A program made the position numbers and the translations under genes. From contig JALGQZ010000008.1 of the NCBI GenBank assembly GCA_023105745.1, forward strand, positions 19,467,866-19,531,865: DNA of 64,000 nt, written 5' to 3'. Of the stretch, positions 24,030 to 36,274 are shown piece after piece (the first letter of the stretch is position 1; each line of letters begins with the position of its first letter). The notes under the pieces were generated by a model. The model made no database searches. It saw nothing but the letters and a program-made list of their open reading frames with translations, and was not told the origin of the DNA. This DNA is from Austropuccinia psidii (taxonomy: Eukaryota; Basidiomycota; Pucciniomycetes; Pucciniales; Sphaerophragmiaceae).

Positions 24030-24151
24030 TGGGCCCAGGGCTCCCCTTACATGTTTTTACCAATTTATGGCAAAACATGTAAGTTTTTAGTAAAAACACA
24101 TAAGCTCTTACGCGTTTTTACCAATTTGCTTACGTGGTTTTACCAACACCC
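24030..24151 (-). repeat. MULE1 right terminal repeat with internal tandem motif
   Basis: Three plus-strand copies of a motif like CTTACRYGTTTTTACCAA occur before the end CCAACACCC. The same outer sequence occurs at both ends of MULE2 and the left end of MULE3. Confidence 0.75.
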
Positions 24152-27100
24152 TTTAATTAAACCTGTTTATTCTTGTTTATTTTTATTGGTACTGAACCTT
24201 CTGTACTCAAGCTTAGGTGTGTATTCTCTGGAATTTAGCTTTAGCAGCATTCAAATCCATGAAGATTTCATAAATTATTCAAAAATTTAATCTTATGATG
24301 AATTTATTAATTAACATATCAATTGCTTATCAAAAGTAAACATTTTACAAAACAGCTAGTTAATGAAAAATTTCTCTCTACCATCATTATCTAACTCACA
24401 CAGGCGAGCTCACACACCAACTGGAAAATCATCACATGGTCCAGCCTTGTCAAATGTCATTGTCACATATGAAGGATTTCACGACCATAGTCATGTGGAT
24501 GATAAATATTTCAATACATGGAAAGATGGATTTTCTTTCTTTTATAAATTCTTAAAAATTTGTACTCTAACCCTCCCCACATAATCAATATGGACATGGG
24601 GTCCTTTTCCAGAATATAATTTCATGATATACTTTGCTAAGTCTAACAGAATGATCTAAATATTGAGGAAAACCTCTAAAATTCACCATCAAACAACTCT
24701 ACAAGTTCTAATTTTCCCACATCATCATGAAAGTACACATTTTTGCTTCTTTTTTAATATCTCATTACAATTGTTAAATTTTGGTAAGAGTTTAAAAAAG
24801 CTGGGCCCTGAATTAATACAAATACAAACCTTACGCTTGCAAGAAAGGTTGTCTAATCTACTTCCAAAATACCTGTACAATTAGCTATTTAGTCTTTCCA
24901 TTCTGTAATTTCTATAATTAATTCATTTAAAATTTCGAATATCTTATTCGTGTATCAGTAAGAGTCTTAATTTTTAACAAAAATTGGAAATATTTTGGTC
25001 ATTTAAATAATTAACATCAAGATCTCACTTATTTGTTGTTTTTTACAATAATCAAGACACAATTTTGAATACTAAAGGTGATTCAAATCCTTGGAAAATG
25101 TTTATGTAATAAATAGACTAAATAATTTTTAAAAAAATTCAATTTCCAATTTTTATCTTTTGAATTCTTGGTACTTAAGGAAAATATTATCTTTTAACAT
25201 CATGATTTCCTTTCCAATAGTTTAGAATAAAGTAAATTTCAATATCTTTGTTTTTTTAGGGTAATATCCCAAGATGATCTTTGAAACTTTATTCAGTTAC
25301 TCAATATCAGCTATTCTGGCTAAAATATTAAAAAATCTTTCCAGATTCTTACAAAAAAACAACTTAAAATTCTTTTCTCAAAAATATTAATTTTCACATG
25401 AAACATTCGCAATTTTAAATGAAGCCAATCAAATCAGAGTTAAAATGAAATTAATCACAAAGCTCTTTATTGACTTTTTTGGATCAAATCTATTTTGGTT
25501 TCTCAAATTGATCTTTATCAATCTATTCTATACTAAAAAATATCAAATAAAACCAGAAAGAATCTCAATATCAGTCAGATTAAATCAATTTTATACATCC
25601 ACCAAGTAGTTCCAATAATCAAGAACTTTCATAGCTTAAAACCTTGATTCAATTCCCTCTTATTGATCTCTATCCTTGAGTAAAGCTATCATCAACTTAT
25701 CATCTACTAAAATGTCTTCATCAATAGATGGATTTATTTTAAGAGAAAAAATAAACTCATCAATCACCCGTCAAAATTATTCATTGTCTTTATCTTTTTA
25801 TTCTCACCTTAATAGATTATCAATCTTGAACCTCAATCCTAAATCTTGTCCTTCCAACCACAATCTAAATCAATCCTCTCATGTTACTTTCTTGATCATC
25901 CTTCTTGTGGTACCATTTCAATTTCTTCTTATTCTGTTTTTTCAAGGATGGAGAATGGCTATCAAAAAATGAAATTTATTTGTTTCATCAACCTTGGTTT
26001 TTAGCATGTATTACACCTTTACAATTTATTTTAGGTTATCCTACTTGTGGTTATGCTACTATAACAATCACCTTGAACTCCTCAAAAAATCAAACTTCAA
26101 GCCTAATTCTTCAATGGTAATTCGATCAATTATACTCTATGATTCTTGATCATCAAAAAAATCCCTCAATACCCTCCCCTTCTTTCAGTTTTTCTGCCAC
26201 TATCTCAGCAACCTCACATTTAACAATTCATTTTGTTTCAGCCCTATTGTTAATATAAAGTATATAATTTCTACCTTCTGCCCTTTCTCAACCAAAATAT
26301 TAAAAGAATACTTTTTTATCACAAAGCAAGCCACTTTCCAAATTATCTACTCGAAGGCTCTTTAACTCATCTTCCAATGGGTTTGGCTTAAAATTCTTAG
26401 ATGAAGATCTTGTTCAAGTTTCCAAGAGCATGGACACAGATTTACTCAAATTCTATTTAGCTATAAATCCCACAATTCTAGGACCTTTCTACAGATTACC
26501 AAGTTTGTGAAAACTGAGGAGGTTCAAATCTTACACATTAATGCAAAGGTGAGTGAAAAAAACATGGAACATTTTTCAGCTTTGTAGTATATTGAATATT
26601 AAAGATTTTTTATCAGGAATATCATGAGCTACTTTATTTATATCATGGGAAGAAACAATATTATTAATGTTTAAAGCTTCTTAAAAATTCATTTTGGGCC
26701 AAAATGACCTATCAGATCTAAATAAAATAATTGGAACAATAGAATAGAATGGGGCCAAAGTGAATATGAATTTGGAAATAAGCTTGGTCTGATGATTATA
26801 TACCTTCAAAATTTGCTACCCCTACATGTAGATTTAATTTTAGCTACTTTTCAATGCGTCTCTATCATGTTCAAATTAAATTTCTTTGATTTAAGATTTT
26901 CTTGCTAGTTTTTGTAGCTTATACCTCCTTAGTAATGAAATATTTAAGCTAAAGGTTTGAGCTAACACACTAATTGACCATGATCATAAAGTACAAGAGA
27001 AATGGGATATACCAAAAGTTGAACAGCACAAAGAAACCAAAGCCAAGATATTAAAGTAAGAGAGTAAAAAAAGGTAATCTATTTTAGAGATAAGCATAAG

Positions 27101-28049
27101 TACAATTAGTTTCAAATCTCTATTACTATAACATGTAAGGGTGCGTACCTTGCACTATACTGTCTTCACTTAAAAAAAACAAGCACTACCTGCTAATTCA
27201 GATGCAGAATTCATAACACCAAGTAAGAATTAAAGAAGCTTTTAAGATTAAAAACAATGACAAACAAATTTTATTCTTGTACTACATGCCTTAAAGTATG
27301 GAGTAGTGTTTTCATATTTTGATCAAAAATAAGGAAGTGATATTTAAAGTCTTAATTTGCATTTGTCAAACCAGGTTCTCTATTATTACTTTGCATAAAT
27401 TTTGACTTTTCAGTTACTCTTGGAGAATTCCTCTCTGTATCTAGATGACTTAGAGCTGTCTGCTTGCTCAGGTTGGAAGATAATTTCTGCTTTGACAAGT
27501 GATACCATAATCATTGACAGTTTTAACTTAAATAATTATTGAAAAAATTGTCTATTTTTTAGCTGTTAAGCTCATTATCAATGTAATGAATGATTTTCAA
27601 AAAACCAAGCTTTACTGTGGAAAAATTCAATTGTTTTACATTAAGCTTCAAAACACTGGTTGCCATAGCAATATTATTGATAGGAATTAATCAATTTTCT
27701 TTTTCTAATGTTTTTTGGGTATTTTTGGAGGATTAAAAAGTCTTAATATTGAAAAATTGCTTTATTTATATACATATATCACCAGTAATATTGGAGTAAT
27801 TTAATATTATATAATTTCTTTGATAATTAGAACATATAAATGAATAAAAATTGAGTCTGCGAGAGACATTACAAAAAATTATTTTTGTGTATTCACATAA
27901 TATCTCATTACTTTTAAAGTAAAAAGGTTTTGTTTTGATAGAATCTTTTCTAATAAATTTAAATATTTTTAGACTTTTAATCCAAGATCCAAGAATTTAT
28001 AGAATAGCTTTATCTTCTTCAATTTATCAAAGACCTATGGGAAAACCAC
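24152..28049. other. Unassigned AT-rich region with coding-like debris
   Basis: No clear element. Protein-like plus-strand text occurs at 24363-24584 (GPALSNVIVTYEGFHDHSHV), 25676-25972 (Ser/Asn-rich) and about 26330-26510 (FGLKFLDEDLVQVSKSMDTD; INPTILGPFYRLPSL). None was recognised. The remainder shows neither repeats nor long frames that I could support. Confidence 0.35.
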
Positions 28050-29428
28050 CTCAAATATTTGGTGGCCTACAGACTTGAAAATCATCATATATGTCAAAGA
28101 AAACTGTGATCCTTTGAGTTATTAAGAAATATTCAAAACAGTCACAAAAAGTATTACAGAACGTATTTGGAAAATAAGAATTAACATTCAAGTCTTAAAA
28201 ATGATTTAAATAAGTAAAGGTTCCATCAAAGGCATAAATTCTTGATTATCTCAGAAGCCAATTAATGAAAACCTAAATTAAATTACACCATTTGATTCCC
28301 CATCCAAAAGATAAATATATGACCATTTTATTTCATATCTATAACCCCAATACTTACTGATATACCTGAATATATGCACTTTTATGATTAGTGCATATAT
28401 TCATGGCTTTCAGCTCATATCTTTCTAAGAAATCATGATAAATACTTTATCCAAATTCAAAGCTAACACAAAATACCTGTAATAATAGATCTATAATATT
28501 TATTTGAAAAGCCATATAAAAGGCTAATAATAATAAAGAGAGATTGGTCAAAATAGCAATACCAGTTGACCACTTAAAATTTAAAGTGGTCCAAGATTGA
28601 AAAAAGTAGATATTCAAATTTAACCTGCTCATGTGTTAATAATGATGTAGTTTTCATTATGATATCCAGAGTATAACCCTATGAAGTCATGGTTTCAAGT
28701 CTAAAATAGCAAATTTTGACAGAGAAGATTAATTACAAGGAAAATCATCAAAAATAGAGCTTTGGTGATGTAACAAAATCCTCTTTGAAGCTTGGTTGGG
28801 GAATTCTGAACTTTCAGAATTAAATATATGACTTTCATTTTCGTGAAAAAATTGAAATTATTCAGTATTGAAGTTAAGTCTTGAAAATAATCATTTTTTA
28901 TCTTTAACTGTAACCTTACTTGGAGTTTAACAGTTGAATATAAGATAAAACTGGTGGATCTCAATATTTCATTATTAAAAATACCTTAATTGGAAAAATC
29001 AGTTCATATTAAAAGCTTATGATGTCAGAAAGATATAGTTACAGTGATAACTCTAAAATATGGAATAATAATAAGATAAAAGGGTTTAATGAAGAGGTAA
29101 TCCTCACAAAACGTTTTGATATTAACTGATTCCAGTGAATAGCATCAGTACACATCTTCTAGAAGGAAGGATCTTTCCTATATAAATACCCCTTCTCCCT
29201 CTGTTTCCCCTCAGACAGATAAAATTTAATAAAATATTAAGTAAAAGGTAATACACTATATTCTTTATAGATATGAACCTTCTTATACTATAAAATACCA
29301 AAGTCTTAACTTGTATTAATCACTTATTTGATGTGATTAAATAAATATTTCATTATGATCTGTTAAATTATCTTCAATTCTCTAACTCCACATGAAAATA
29401 GCAAGAATTGTATTTCTATCCATTTTTA

Positions 29429-32400
29429 GGGTATTGGTAAGCCCACATAAGCCCTTGTGTGTTTTTGCCATAAATTGGTAACAATACGTAAGGGGTTCCC
29501 TGGGGCCATTTTGAATTAAAATGAAACAAATAAACCGTGTATTGGTCCAAAACCTTCCGAAAAACCCCCAACCCATTTTTTTCACTTTTTTTGCACATCC
29601 CCCCAGAAAAACATTTTTTTTTGGAAAAACTTCATTACAAAACAAATTTTGCAAAGGTTTCCACATTTTTTCCCCCCCAAATAATGCATTTTCCTCCACA
29701 AAACCCTGCTTCCAAGCCTCTAAAATTCCCTTTTTTTATCTTTGCTATTCTTTTATTCTTAAATTTAAACCTCTTCATTTCACCTTTTCCCACTTTGTTT
29801 GACTTTGAACACCTTTTATCCCTTCTTTTTCAAATTTCAAAATGTTCTTTCCCCATTCCAAACCCCCAGAAACCCCTTTTTTAAATTTATACATCTTTTT
29901 TAACTATATAATACTTCAACCCCCCGGTGAAGGTGAATTTCAGACCCTTGAGCTTCTTTGGAAGCATGTGCATAATGTTGCAAGGGCACAGGGGTATGCT
30001 GTGTCAACCTTGAGGGCCAATATGACCCACAACCAAATTGAAATAGGTTGTGACAGGTCTGGACCCCAAATCCCCACAAAATCACCTCCAGAAAAATTCA
30101 CTTCAAGAAAGCTTGACTGTCCATTTAGACTTTATGCCAGAAAATATTCCAATAGTACCACTTAGACTTTTAAAGTCAAAAATCCTGAACAAAGCCATGA
30201 TTCCACTGAGAATATAATGGCACATCCTTCTTTCAGAAAATTCAATGAGGAAGAAAAGTCCTAAAGAGCTCAAATGTCTGAATTACTTCCCATTCAAAGG
30301 AAACATTGGGCCCAAAAATGTAGCCAGAGGGAGACTTATAGGCCTGTAATCCTTCAAGAAATTTATAACCAAGCCAAGAAAATCAAGAAAGCCAAACTGA
30401 AAGGCAGAAGGCCTGTTGATTTTGTGCGGTCCTCTGCAAGGGATGTGGAGGGACACATTACCTCCTTGTTTTTCACTCACTCCCTTGCCATAAAACTCCT
30501 TCATTGCTTTCCTAATGTGATTATTATGGTTGCACTTATAAAAATAATAAGTAAAAAATGCTCCTGCTTCATATTGTTGGATCTAGCTCAAAAAATAAGA
30601 CCTTTTTGGGGCTTTTTGTTTGATTAATAATGAAACTGAACCCTCATATACTTGGGCCTTGAATCAATAAATAGAAAAAGTTCTCAATAAAACCAATTTT
30701 TTTCCCCTACCAGTCATTTCAATTGACAGGTATTTTTCCTTGAAAGATTCTCTTGAGAATCTCTTCCCAAACTCAAAAGTCATGTTATTCATCTTGCACA
30801 TCAACAAAGATGTATCATCCCATTTCATGGAGAAAATTTGTCATGACACATATTTTTAGATTTTTATGGGCCTTTGGAATCAATTAGTATACTTCTATCT
30901 TTCAATTTTATTCTTTTTATTGTTTCTGTTAATCAATTTGGCATTCATCTCTCAGTTTATGTATTGATCCACTGTAAATTCTCTCAAAGATAATTGGAAG
31001 AAGCTTCAAAAGAAAGTCAAAATCCTGAAGTCTTTCAGTATTTGGAAAAAAAACATGGCTTCCTCTAAAGGAGTATTATGTTCCAGCCTCAAACAACTAC
31101 CATTTCCATCTGGGTGTGGGCTCCAAATCAAGAGTTGAAGGTGCTCATGCCATGGTTGAAATTTAACTCCAAACCTCCAATTGTACTGTCCTGAAGGTAG
31201 TCAGGGCTCTTCACATGGCTTTCAAGAAAACATTTATTGAAATAATAAACGTAATCTCCAAATAAATGTTTTTCCATTTTGAAAACTTTACTACACACAT
31301 CTGTGCTCTCAATGAAAAGGTTTCTCATTATGCCCTTCAGATGGCCTTTGAAAATTTCAAAACCAAATCTCCCCCCAAGGAAAAATGTGCCAACAAATAC
31401 AAAACTTATCAAGGAATACCTTGCAAGCACAAGAACCAAAAGTAATTTTCCAAGTGCCAAAGGCTCCAGATATCATACTTCCATCCTCCATGAAATTTGA
31501 ATTTACCTGTGAGGATTATTTGATCTTCAAATGCTAAGTTATTTTCAAATTAACTTATTTTCTTTTTCATACTCTTCTCAGACTGGTTATCAAGGTTATT
31601 ATAGAATTGTTGAGAAATAAAGAAGGAATGAAGCCAAAAGAATATTTGAAGATATTGAGGAAGAAATTTTTCAAAAATCAATAGCAGAAATCACCCCAAT
31701 TCTTTAGAATTTTTGAGATGTTTTGACCGGAAAGGTCCCTTTTAATAGAATTCCCAAGATTAAAGAGAATGATCAATATTTTTAAGACCCACTAGAATGC
31801 AAAAATATCCTTGGAAGACATCAAGGAGCCAAAACCAAAACCAAAGTGAACCCTCAAGATTTGAAATCATTGAAATTCAATTGAAGAGAAGAGGAAGACC
31901 CCCATGAAAAGCTACCAGTACAACAAAAACAAGATCAAATTATATTTCCCCCTCTCAAATTATGAAAGTGGATTAATCTGAAGATTCTGAAGATTCTGAG
32001 GTCACATTATCCAAGTCCATAACTTCATCAGATTCACTACCCTCAGAAACTGAATTTAATTAATATGGTAAATCAGGAGTAACACTTAGAAGGTCCAGAA
32101 GATTGGCAATTGGTGGAAAAAACCTCACAAAGAAAGTCCCACAAGCCTGAAACAACTTTGAAGATATATGATGCAATCAACTTGACCTGTGAGCATTGCC
32201 AAAGAAATTATCACAAAGTTGATTAATGCTCCAAGATCTTTGTGAGTTTCTGATTTATTTTAATGTTATTTTTTTGTTTATTTTAATATTTATTAATTTT
32301 TGTGACCTATTTCCATTAGGTACCCGGCTCATAATACTTGCCAAAGTTTATATTGAAATACACCTTCAATCTCATCAATGTCCATGCTGATGGAAACTGT

Positions 32401-33470
32401 GGCTACAGAACAGTATCCCATTACATGCACAAGACTCAAGATCAATGGGCTGATGTCAGAGGTCACTTTTCTTAATAAATTTAGGAAAATTACAACTTTT
32501 GTGAAGCCATGACCACTTTGGTACCCTCAGTATCCTCTTATTTGGACGAAAGTGAGTGATATGAAGATGTTTCCAGGCTCCAAAGAGCAAGTGGATTTCC
32601 ATGCCTAGGATGGGGGATCCAACTTCAAATAAGTATCAAATACCAGTTTTCTCTTATTCCACAGTCCAATCTTTCTCTTTTTGCCTTATTTCTGTCCTTC
32701 AACCAACAATCTACCCATTTTCATTAGCTTCTTGGATATCTGTTTTCATTTTGTTACATTGGATATCATCATTTCTAAAGCTTACCCTGTCCCCCACATT
32801 ACTGTAAATTGGTAATTTCATTCCTAACCACAAGCCCTGGGGTAGGAAGATAAATTTAAGAAACACAGGATTCTATATTTTTCCAATCTTCCTCCTCCCT
32901 CAAAAAACACACTATTTTGGAGGTTGATTCAGATTTCTTTATTTTTGTATATACAATTTATGCCAATTACCCCCCCTCAGCCCTATTTCTTGCTTAAATC
33001 ACACTTCAGTCTCATTTTTAATTAAACATGTTGCACTATTAAACTTAAAAATAATCATATTACAAACATGAAAAAAATATTGGAAAAAAACACACCTTTT
33101 TGGGCCTTCACTTGTCCCACCAAAAAAATTTCCAAAATGATGGGCTTCCGGTCTTTAACTGCCAATATTTAACCCTTAATTTTAAAAAAATGAAGGAAAT
33201 TCATAAGTGGGAGCACTTTCTATTAATGTTTTAAAAAAATAGTCCATTTTTCCAAATTTTCCAAATTGGATAAATTTGGCAAAAAAATATAAAATTTGGG
33301 GATCTTGACATCCCATGTCAGAACAAATATGGCAAAAAAATACCCAAAACTAAGCCTGAGGAATTGTTTTTGAAAAAATAGGCCACTTATTTGTTTTTAA
33401 CAATTTGTGGGCAAAACATGTAAGCTTATGGTAAAAATATGTAAGGGCTTATGTGTGTTTACCAACACCC
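29429..33470 (+). mobile_element. MULE2: OTU-type Mutator-like element
   Basis: Left end GGGTATTGGTAAGCCCACAT, right end (reverse) GGGTGTTGGTAAACACACAT: clear terminal inverted repeats. The flanks carry CCATTTTTA on the left and CCATTTTTC on the right (the latter overlapping the terminal CC), a likely ~9-bp target duplication. LTR E1 at about 15210-15250 is the related empty site. 4.04 kb, gene on the plus strand. Confidence 0.85.
29920..32960 (+). pseudogene. MULE2 transposase-OTU pseudogene
   Basis: Parallels the MULE1 gene but is more broken. FAR1-like N-terminus: TLELLWKHVHNVARAQGYAV, IGCDRSG, CPFRLYARKYSN. DDE region at 30274-30627: ERETYRPVILQEIYNQAKKI-like text and SSARDVEGHITSLFFTHSLA. 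The codon for the first catalytic Asp (ATGGATTGCACT in the family) has lost one base, giving ATGGTTGCACT near 30527. MULE core text continues to about 31450 with frameshifts. An intron-like acceptor CTCTCAG precedes TTTATG near 30958, where MULE1 has CAC. The OTU domain (32330-32960) keeps DGNCGYRTVS, but stops follow. No acting protein is possible; the copy is useful for aligning MULE1 and its introns. Confidence 0.82.
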
Positions 33471-33924
33471 ATTTTTCATTGTAACTAAATTTTGAATAAG
33501 TTTTAATTACTTTATTAGGCATAAAATTAATCAAAACTATCATATTGTGTTTCAAAAGTGGGTTACTTTCTCTTATTATAATAATCTTCTTGTTCATTGT
33601 TAATTCACAATTCTTTTATTAATATAAATAGTATTCATATTAATATAGAACTTCAATATTAGTAGAATTATTTTTATAAATTTTTCTCAAATAAATAAAA
33701 GTTTCTCATGAATTTATTACTTTTTTGTAGCAGTGATAAATTGCCATAAAGATTTTAATATATTAATATCTTTATAAATAATATAAGATATTTTACTCCA
33801 TAATCATGACAATATCTTATCATTAGAAGTATTTTAATCTTATTATTCATTTCTATCAAGAAATTCAGAGTAAAATAAGTAAAAAATTATTAATTTTTAC
33901 TTATTTTTTCTAGTCAAACCTTCC

Positions 33925-35248
33925 AAAAACTGTGAGTAGAGTCCCACACATTTATATTTGAGTCTTTCAAGTGCATAATTAGAGTTTTATAAATAATTGG
34001 GAATATTGAAACACTGTAAAAAATATTCAATGATTAAAATTCTTTTTTTGAGCCAAACAAAATATTAGATTCAGTTTTAAATGTCATTTTCCTTTGTGAA
34101 TTTCCATTGAAAACAGCCCAAAACGTAGAAAAGGTCTTTTCTTCATGTAAAAAAGGATTCAAGTAAAACTTTAATGTCTGAATTTATGGAATTGGGTAGA
34201 GCTAATATTAAGGCTATAATTTCAGCTTTTTTGGATTTATAGGTAGAAAAAAAACACCAAAATTATGGAAGTGATATTGTAGTAATGTGTAAAAAATAAA
34301 GTTAGGGTTCCAAGTGGTAATTAAACATATATTGAGATTATCCCAGTGATATAAGGAAATCTAATATATACTTTTGTGGGTTTCAATCTAGAAAAGTAAT
34401 AATTTATCATCACTGGCCAGCCAGTTATTTCAGACTTCCATGGCATGGAGAATTACTTTGTCTTTATATAGTAGCTATCAGGTATGAAAGAAAGGTAGAA
34501 GTTTCCACTTCCCCCTCCCAATACTTCTTTTAAAGGGAAAATCCATTGAGGAAATATCTATCTTTGTCAAGGATGGTCCAATCAGACCTCTTGGGAAAGT
34601 TGCTGTGTTGGAAAGTGTATGCAGGTGAGAAGGTATGTATGAGCCCACACATGAATTTAACCTCCTTGAATCAGAAATTGAGGAAATTTTTTTCCACCAT
34701 AATTGGATACAGTATACTTTATGTTGGATAATGTTTATTTTCCATTGAATTTTGAGCTGTGAAAAACTGATAAAATGCATCAGATTTGTTTCTCAAAATT
34801 CATGTAATTTTGAATGAAGCTTCTTGATCAAAAATTCTCACAAAGTAGTGGTATCCAGGGATCTGTGGTAGATAAATTGTACCAGAAAAGCCAATTTGAA
34901 CACAGTAAATTGGGTGAATTATGTGTTAAAATTTATCCACCACTAGAAATTGATGTACATTCTTGAGATTGCAGGTATTAAAAAGAAAACTTCTTTATGA
35001 GAGGTCCATTTCTCCATTTTGTTCTTTTCCTGGATGGCCAAGACTCTTTTTTCACAGGTTGTCCATGACTGTGTTAATGAGAGAAGTTATTCAATTGAAT
35101 TCAATATTCATTGACATATTAAAGGGTGTCAAAGTTACCAAACCCCTCACCCAAAATTGTGTGTTTTTTTTCCAAATTCTGAATTAAGTTTTTGGTTTTT
35201 GAAAATCCGACACCTCATTAGGTGTGGTATTTTGAGGTACAAAAAACC
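33925..35248 (-). pseudogene. Ty1/copia integrase fragment
   Basis: Minus-strand reading around 34950-34510 gives YHYFVRIFDQEASFK, KSDAFYQFFTAQNSMEN, VSNYGGKKF, FSPAYTFQHSNFPKRSDWTI and LDKDRYFLN, which aligns with the copia integrase core (family text VDQATSFK, VSDRGGEF, SPATPQHNGYAERANRTILDKAR). The first Asp is retained. The second Asp reads Asn, the GGEF Glu reads Lys, and the catalytic Glu of xxERxNR also reads Lys; each is a G-to-A change. Frames are broken. Beyond 34430 the reading decays and is cut by LTR E2 at 33924. Its upstream half, the protease, lies at 58427-58870, across the Harbinger insertion. Confidence 0.72.
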
Positions 35249-35479
35249 AGGGTTTTTGGCTCCAAATCCCATTTTGGGATACTAAAATCTCACTTTTAAC
35301 TTGATGTAAAGCATCATTTTTTTGACACATAACTCAGTAAGTGCATTTTGAATCTCACAAAAATTCCCTTCTCTTTCATAAAATCTGAATATTCTGGTCA
35401 TTTATCAAATCATTTCATTTCAAATGGAATCAAATATATAAATTTTCATCATTTACAATGTCAAAGTCATCCAAAAGGT

Positions 35480-36274
35480 TCCCTTTATTTTAGACATTAA
35501 AATAACTTGAGTTAGTTGATGCTTTTAGCTCTGATAGTGATTCTGATATCCAGAAATATACAACCTTATTATATATGATAAAATCACGAAGATACATCAA
35601 TCCTTGTGGAAGATATCTTTCACATTACATGTACAACAAATGAGTTCCAAACCTCATCATGTGAAAGGTTTTGCCAACTTTTTAACACCACACATGACTC
35701 ATTTGAAAAATTGGTTTCAAAAATTCAAGATTATGGAACCTTCCAAAATTCATCACAAAAAAACAACATAATCCTGCCATAAAGTTGGCTGTGGAACTAT
35801 CAAGGTTAGGTTCAAATGTTAATGGGGCTGCTTTGGGGAAGATTGAAATTTTGTTTGGAATTATCCATGGGGCTATTGTTTTGTAAACTCAAAGAGTTAT
35901 TGGGGTATTAATTAAGTTAAAGGGAATAATTATTTTGTGTCCAGAAATAGAACAACACAGAGAGTTTTCTGAAGTTAATCAGACAGAAGGCTTTCCTGGG
36001 TGAATTGGATTTATTGATGGGAGTCTCATGTCATTATCACAATGGCCACCAATGATGGTAAAGCCTATTCTAATTGTAAAAATAGTTGACAGTTGGTTTT
36101 TTTGATACTTTATTTCATTGTGACTGATTATTCAAAGCTGAGGCATTCTATGTCAATACAGATAGTTTGCAATATAAAAAACAGTTCACTGCTCTACAAG
36201 TGGGTTTTACTGGGTCACTTCACGATTCAAATGTATATAAACATATGAAGATAGCACAAATACATCAAATATTC
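35480..36274 (+). pseudogene. Harbinger transposase, N-terminal half
   Basis: Plus-strand text: PAIKLAVELSRLGSNVNGAA, LGKIEILFGIIHGAIV, TQRVIGVLIKLKG, EVNQTEGFPG, IGFIDGSLMSLSQWPP, then after a frameshift DGKAYSNCKNS and VTDYSKLRH, and finally GFTGSLHDSNVYKHMKIAQI. This follows the HARBI1-type order: helix-turn-helix-like region, first Asp in FIDG, second Asp in GSLHDS. Several stops and a frameshift are present. The gene is interrupted at 36274 by the 5' LTR of Ty3-B and resumes at 49111. The enzyme would have cut and pasted the element through its terminal repeats. Confidence 0.8.

Larger units (their letters stand above)
19146..24151 (-). mobile_element. MULE1: Mutator-like element with OTU domain
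   Basis: A 5.0-kb DNA transposon with its gene on the minus strand. The right terminal repeat (24030-24151) ends CCAACACCC. The left end starts at about CATAAGCTTTTAGTAAAAAC and lacks the outer GGGTGTTGGTAAACACATG seen in MULE3, so the left terminus is truncated or replaced. It contains a transposase/OTU gene (about 23560-19838), subterminal tandem repeats (19361-19720), a hairpin palindrome (19315-19335) and a nested solo LTR (21037-21711). Confidence 0.85.
28050..33924 (+). repeat. LTR E2, split by MULE2
   Basis: 28.05-29.43 kb and 33.47-33.92 kb together align collinearly with solo LTR E1 (13767-15742): shared blocks include CTGAATATATGCAC, GTTGACCACTT...AAAGTGGTCCA, GAAAAATCATCAAAAATAG, a TATA-like CCTATATAAATACCCC near 29176, and TAATATAAATAGTATTCATATTAAT on the far side of the MULE. 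The right end reads AGTCAAACCTTCCA. The left boundary is approximate. It lies in the copia fragment. Confidence 0.75.

Noticed and set aside
29521..29884. Plus-strand Phe/Pro-rich ORFs in MULE2
   Set aside because: Low-complexity 5' region; the transposase text starts only at about 29920.
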